From Syntrophaceae bacterium UBA2251 (GTDB taxonomy: Bacteria > Desulfobacterota > Syntrophia > Syntrophales > UBA2251): a DNA stretch of 25,679 nucleotides. This document shows positions 23,400 to 25,679 of this stretch, one piece after another. The notes under the pieces were generated by a model. The model worked only from the letters and a program-made list of their open reading frames with translations. It did no database searches and was not told the origin of the DNA. The DNA lies in contig DDXV01000045.1 of assembly GCA_002347815.1 (NCBI GenBank), forward strand, positions 60,941 to 86,619, in the 5' to 3' direction. Positions within the stretch are counted from its first letter, which is position 1. Each line of letters opens with the position of its first letter. The translations under genes were made by a program, and so were the position numbers.

Positions 23400-24073
23400 T
23401 GTCAGACGTCCGCTTGATCGACATTCGGGAAGAGATCCTCTCCGACAACCAGGAACTCGCCGGAAAGATCCGCAGAGATCTGGGCCGGCATGGCGTCTTC
23501 ATGCTGAATCTGATGTCCTCTCCCGGCGCCGGGAAAACCAGCCTGATCCTCCGAACCCTGTCGACCTTGAGGGACCGCGTCCGGATCGGCGTCATCGAGG
23601 GGGACATTGCCTCCTCCGTGGATGCCGAGAAGGTGAGCCGCGAGGGGGTGCCGGCGGTGCAGCTGCGAACGGGAGGCTTCTGTCACCTCGACGCGCCGAT
23701 GATCGAGCGGGCGCTCAAGGAACTCGACCTCACGGATCTGGATTGCATCATCATCGAGAACGTGGGGAATCTGGTCTGCCCCGCCGAGTTCGACACCGGT
23801 TCCCAGAGGCGCGCCATGATCCTGAGCGTGCCGGAAGGGGACGACAAGCCCTTGAAATACCCGCTCATGTTTTCCGTCTGTGACGCCCTGGTCGTCAACA
23901 AGGTCGACTATCTGGGGACCTCCGACTTCGATCTGGAACGGCTGCGCGAGCGGGTTTGCAAGCTCAATCCCGACATCCGGATTTTTCCCGTCTCCTGCAA
24001 GACCGGCGAGGGGATCGCGGAATGGACCGGCTGGCTTGCCGAACAGGTCGCAGGCGCCAGGCCTCCCGCCTGA
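23396..24073 (+). CDS. hypB: Hydrogenase nickel incorporation GTPase HypB
   Basis: This 225-residue SIMIBI-class GTPase has P-loop SSPGAGKTS (about 41-49), IEGDIASSVDAEKV, the metal-site region IENVGNLVCPAEFD and base-recognition NKVDYL. HypB hydrolyses GTP during nickel insertion into hydrogenase. It lacks the histidine-rich N-terminal nickel store and the CxxCGC motif of some homologs. Two adjacent ATGs occur: 23396 overlaps the hypA stop, while 23399 has the better spacing from GAGGTGAT. Glycerate kinase follows nine bases downstream. Confidence 0.96.
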   Translation: MMSDVRLIDIREEILSDNQELAGKIRRDLGRHGVFMLNLMSSPGAGKTSLILRTLSTLRDRVRIGVIEGDIASSVDAEKVSREGVPAVQLRTGGFCHLDAPMIERALKELDLTDLDCIIIENVGNLVCPAEFDTGSQRRAMILSVPEGDDKPLKYPLMFSVCDALVVNKVDYLGTSDFDLERLRERVCKLNPDIRIFPVSCKTGEGIAEWTGWLAEQVAGARPPA

Positions 24074-24082
24074 CGGTCCCCG

Positions 24083-25402
24083 ATGAACGCCCGGCCTTCG
24101 GATCTCGATGCCATCTTCGCCGCGGCGCTGGCCGCCGTGGATCCGGAGCCGGCCGTCCGCGACCAGGTGGACGGTGTCCGCGCCCTCTATCATCGGGAGG
24201 GGCATCGCCGCCTGATCGTGACCGGATTCGGAAAGGCCGCATTCGCCATGGCGCGGGCCGTGCAGCGGGGCTTGCCGGATCTGATCGCGGACGGGTGCAT
24301 CGTCACCAAGGACGGCCACCGCGTTTCGGAGGTCTCTCTGGACCCGATCCGGGTGCGGGAGGCCGGGCATCCCCTGCCGGATGACCGGGGGCTGGCGGCG
24401 ACGGCCGAGATCCTTCGTCTGGGGGCGGGAGACGAGCGGACCCTGGTCGTCAATCTGGTCTCCGGCGGCGGATCGGCCCTCCTGGTTGCCCCCGCCCCCG
24501 GCGTCACCCTGACGGAGAAGCAACGGGTGACGGAGCAGCTGCTCATGGCCGGCGCCACGATTCAGGAACTGAATGCCGTCCGCAAGCACCTCTCCCGGGT
24601 CAAGGGGGGACGCTTGGCGGCGCACCTCCATCCCGCGCGAACCCTGTCGTTCCTCCTGTCCGATGTCATTGGCGACGCCGTTGACGTGATCGCCTCCGGG
24701 CCGACGGCGCCCGATCCGACCACCTACGACGAGGCCTGGGCCGTCCTGGAGCGTCACCGGCTGCTGCCGGACGTTCCCGACGCCGTCCGGGCTGTGCTGA
24801 ACCGGGGCCGGCGCGGGGAGCTGCCGGAAACCCCGAAGCCGGGGGATCCGGTTTTTTCCCGGGTGGAAAACCGGATCGTCGGCAGCAACCGTCTGGCCCT
24901 GGCCGCGGCCGGCCGTCGCGCCGAATCCCTGGGGTACGCGGTCCGGATCCTCTCGGCGGAGCTGGCCGGAGAAGCGGTCGAGGTCGGGAAAGCGCTGGCG
25001 GCGGTCGCCCTGCGGGCGAGAACCGAAGCCGGATCCGGCCGGGACAAGCTCTGCCTGCTCGCCGGCGGCGAGACGACGGTGACGGTCCGGGGCGCGGGGC
25101 GCGGGGGACGGAACCAGGAACTGGCCCTCTCCTTTGCGATGGAAATCGCCGGCGTCGAGGGCATCACGATGCTGTCCGCGGGAACGGACGGGACGGACGG
25201 TCCGACGGACGCCGCCGGCGCCCGGGTGGACGGCCGGACCGTGATCCGGGCGGAGCGCAGGGGATTGGCGGCGGGCGAATATCTCGCGCGCAACGACAGC
25301 TATGCCTTTTTCGAGCGGCTGGGCGAACGGTTCGTCACGGGTCCCACGGGAACGAACGTCATGGACATCACACTGCTGCTTGTCGGAAGGGAGGCTTCAT
25401 GA
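24083..25402 (+). CDS. gckA: Glycerate 2-kinase (GckA, DUF4147/MOFRL family)
   Basis: This 439-residue enzyme is of full family length. The N-terminal DUF4147 domain (about 5-240) has GFGKAAFAMARAV, VNLVSGGGSALL and LNAVRKHLSRVKGGRLA. The C-terminal MOFRL domain (about 310-435) has GGETTVTVRGAGRGGRNQELAL, GTDGTDGPTDAAGA and TGPTGTNVMDI. It phosphorylates D-glycerate with ATP to 2-phosphoglycerate, feeding lower glycolysis. The ribosome site is weak, so it may depend on coupling to hypB nine bases upstream. Its stop overlaps the start of the glycosyltransferase (ATGA). Confidence 0.93.
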   Translation: MNARPSDLDAIFAAALAAVDPEPAVRDQVDGVRALYHREGHRRLIVTGFGKAAFAMARAVQRGLPDLIADGCIVTKDGHRVSEVSLDPIRVREAGHPLPDDRGLAATAEILRLGAGDERTLVVNLVSGGGSALLVAPAPGVTLTEKQRVTEQLLMAGATIQELNAVRKHLSRVKGGRLAAHLHPARTLSFLLSDVIGDAVDVIASGPTAPDPTTYDEAWAVLERHRLLPDVPDAVRAVLNRGRRGELPETPKPGDPVFSRVENRIVGSNRLALAAAGRRAESLGYAVRILSAELAGEAVEVGKALAAVALRARTEAGSGRDKLCLLAGGETTVTVRGAGRGGRNQELALSFAMEIAGVEGITMLSAGTDGTDGPTDAAGARVDGRTVIRAERRGLAAGEYLARNDSYAFFERLGERFVTGPTGTNVMDITLLLVGREAS

Positions 25403-25679
25403 TTGCCAAGCAAAGATTCTCCACGGCGCTCAGGGATCACGTCAGGAAGAGGATCGAACGGCTGGGATATGCGGATATCGTCGTCGGCGTTCCCTGTTAT
25501 CACAGCGGCGCCACTATTCAGCACGTCGTCAAGGCCATCCTGACGGGCCTTGAAAAGCATTACCGCGATTACAAGGCGGTCGTCATGATTTCCGACGGAG
25601 GTTCGACGGACGACACGAGGGACCTCGCCCGTGCCATCGAGGCTAACTCCTATAGCATCGAAAAGATCGTGACGGTCTA
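25399..25679 (+). CDS. Glycosyltransferase family 2-like protein (glucosyl/mannosyl-glycerate synthase type), 3'-truncated
   Basis: The ATG at 25399 has GGGAGG upstream and overlaps the glycerate kinase stop by four bases. The frame stays open for 93 codons to the window end. The visible part is a GT-A fold start: DIVVGVPCYHSGATIQHVVKAI, then VVMISDGGSTDDTRDLA, the nucleotide-sugar-binding strand with DGGSTD. This pattern resembles enzymes that make glucosyl(phospho)glycerate or mannosylglycerate. The neighbouring glycerate kinase supports that reading. The acceptor site is beyond the window, so the specific activity is a guess. Confidence 0.75.
   Translation, partial: MIAKQRFSTALRDHVRKRIERLGYADIVVGVPCYHSGATIQHVVKAILTGLEKHYRDYKAVVMISDGGSTDDTRDLARAIEANSYSIEKIVTV

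Noticed and set aside
23402..24757. A 451-codon minus-strand open frame
   Set aside because: It is the complement of hypB and the glycerate kinase, with no motif of its own.

Overview
The window is a compact, GC-rich bacterial chromosome segment. It carries a complete Tol-Pal operon, outer-membrane lipoproteins, a LolB-like protein, EF-P with EpmA, HypA/HypB and an FdhD-type protein. This points to a Gram-negative anaerobe; the gene repertoire and the PAS-HTH regulator fit a deltaproteobacterium of the Syntrophus/Desulfobacterota kind. The lineage is an inference from gene content. I saw no rRNA, CRISPR array, transposase or phage gene.

Layout. 1-1510 (+): the 3' part of an fdhD-like gene, overlapped by a YhaM-type OB/HD exoribonuclease. 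1570-4340 (-): an MBL-fold hydrolase, a CDF metal transporter with a C-terminal cysteine ladder, and a stand-alone GMP-synthase ATP-pyrophosphatase. 4491-5630 (-): a baeRF-type (bacterial archaeo-eukaryotic release-factor-like) protein, divergent from efp-epmA at 5962-7456 (+). 7724-12721 (+): tolQ-tolR-tolA-tolB-pal-cpoB, closed by a strong terminator. 12835-17649 (-): ctpA, yibQ, a 574-residue TPR lipoprotein and a LolB-like lipoprotein, read as one operon. 18044-19663 (+): an FAD-dependent oxidoreductase of the CrtI/retinol-saturase superfamily, split by an in-frame TAA and preceded by a sigma-54-type promoter. 19664-20987: largely non-coding, with a lower-GC lone receiver protein and a tRNA-Phe(GAA) on the minus strand. 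20988-21938 (+): a PAS/LuxR-HTH regulator, convergent with a bactofilin-like membrane protein at 21935-22789 (-). 23049 to the end (+): hypA-hypB, a glycerate 2-kinase and a glycosyltransferase cut by the window edge.

How the genes work together. Most of the window concerns the cell envelope: Tol-Pal tethers and constricts the outer membrane, while the convergent ctpA operon looks like a periplasmic protease packaged with its TPR lipoprotein adaptor. A second theme is translation (EF-P, EpmA, the baeRF protein, tRNA-Phe). A third is metal and anaerobic metabolism (FdhD, HypAB, CDF). The most interesting points are the CtpA/YibQ/LbcA-like/LolB-like operon, the baeRF protein next to efp, the sigma-54 promoter in front of an interrupted oxidoreductase, the FdhD lacking its catalytic cysteines, and the coupled glycerate kinase and glycosyltransferase.
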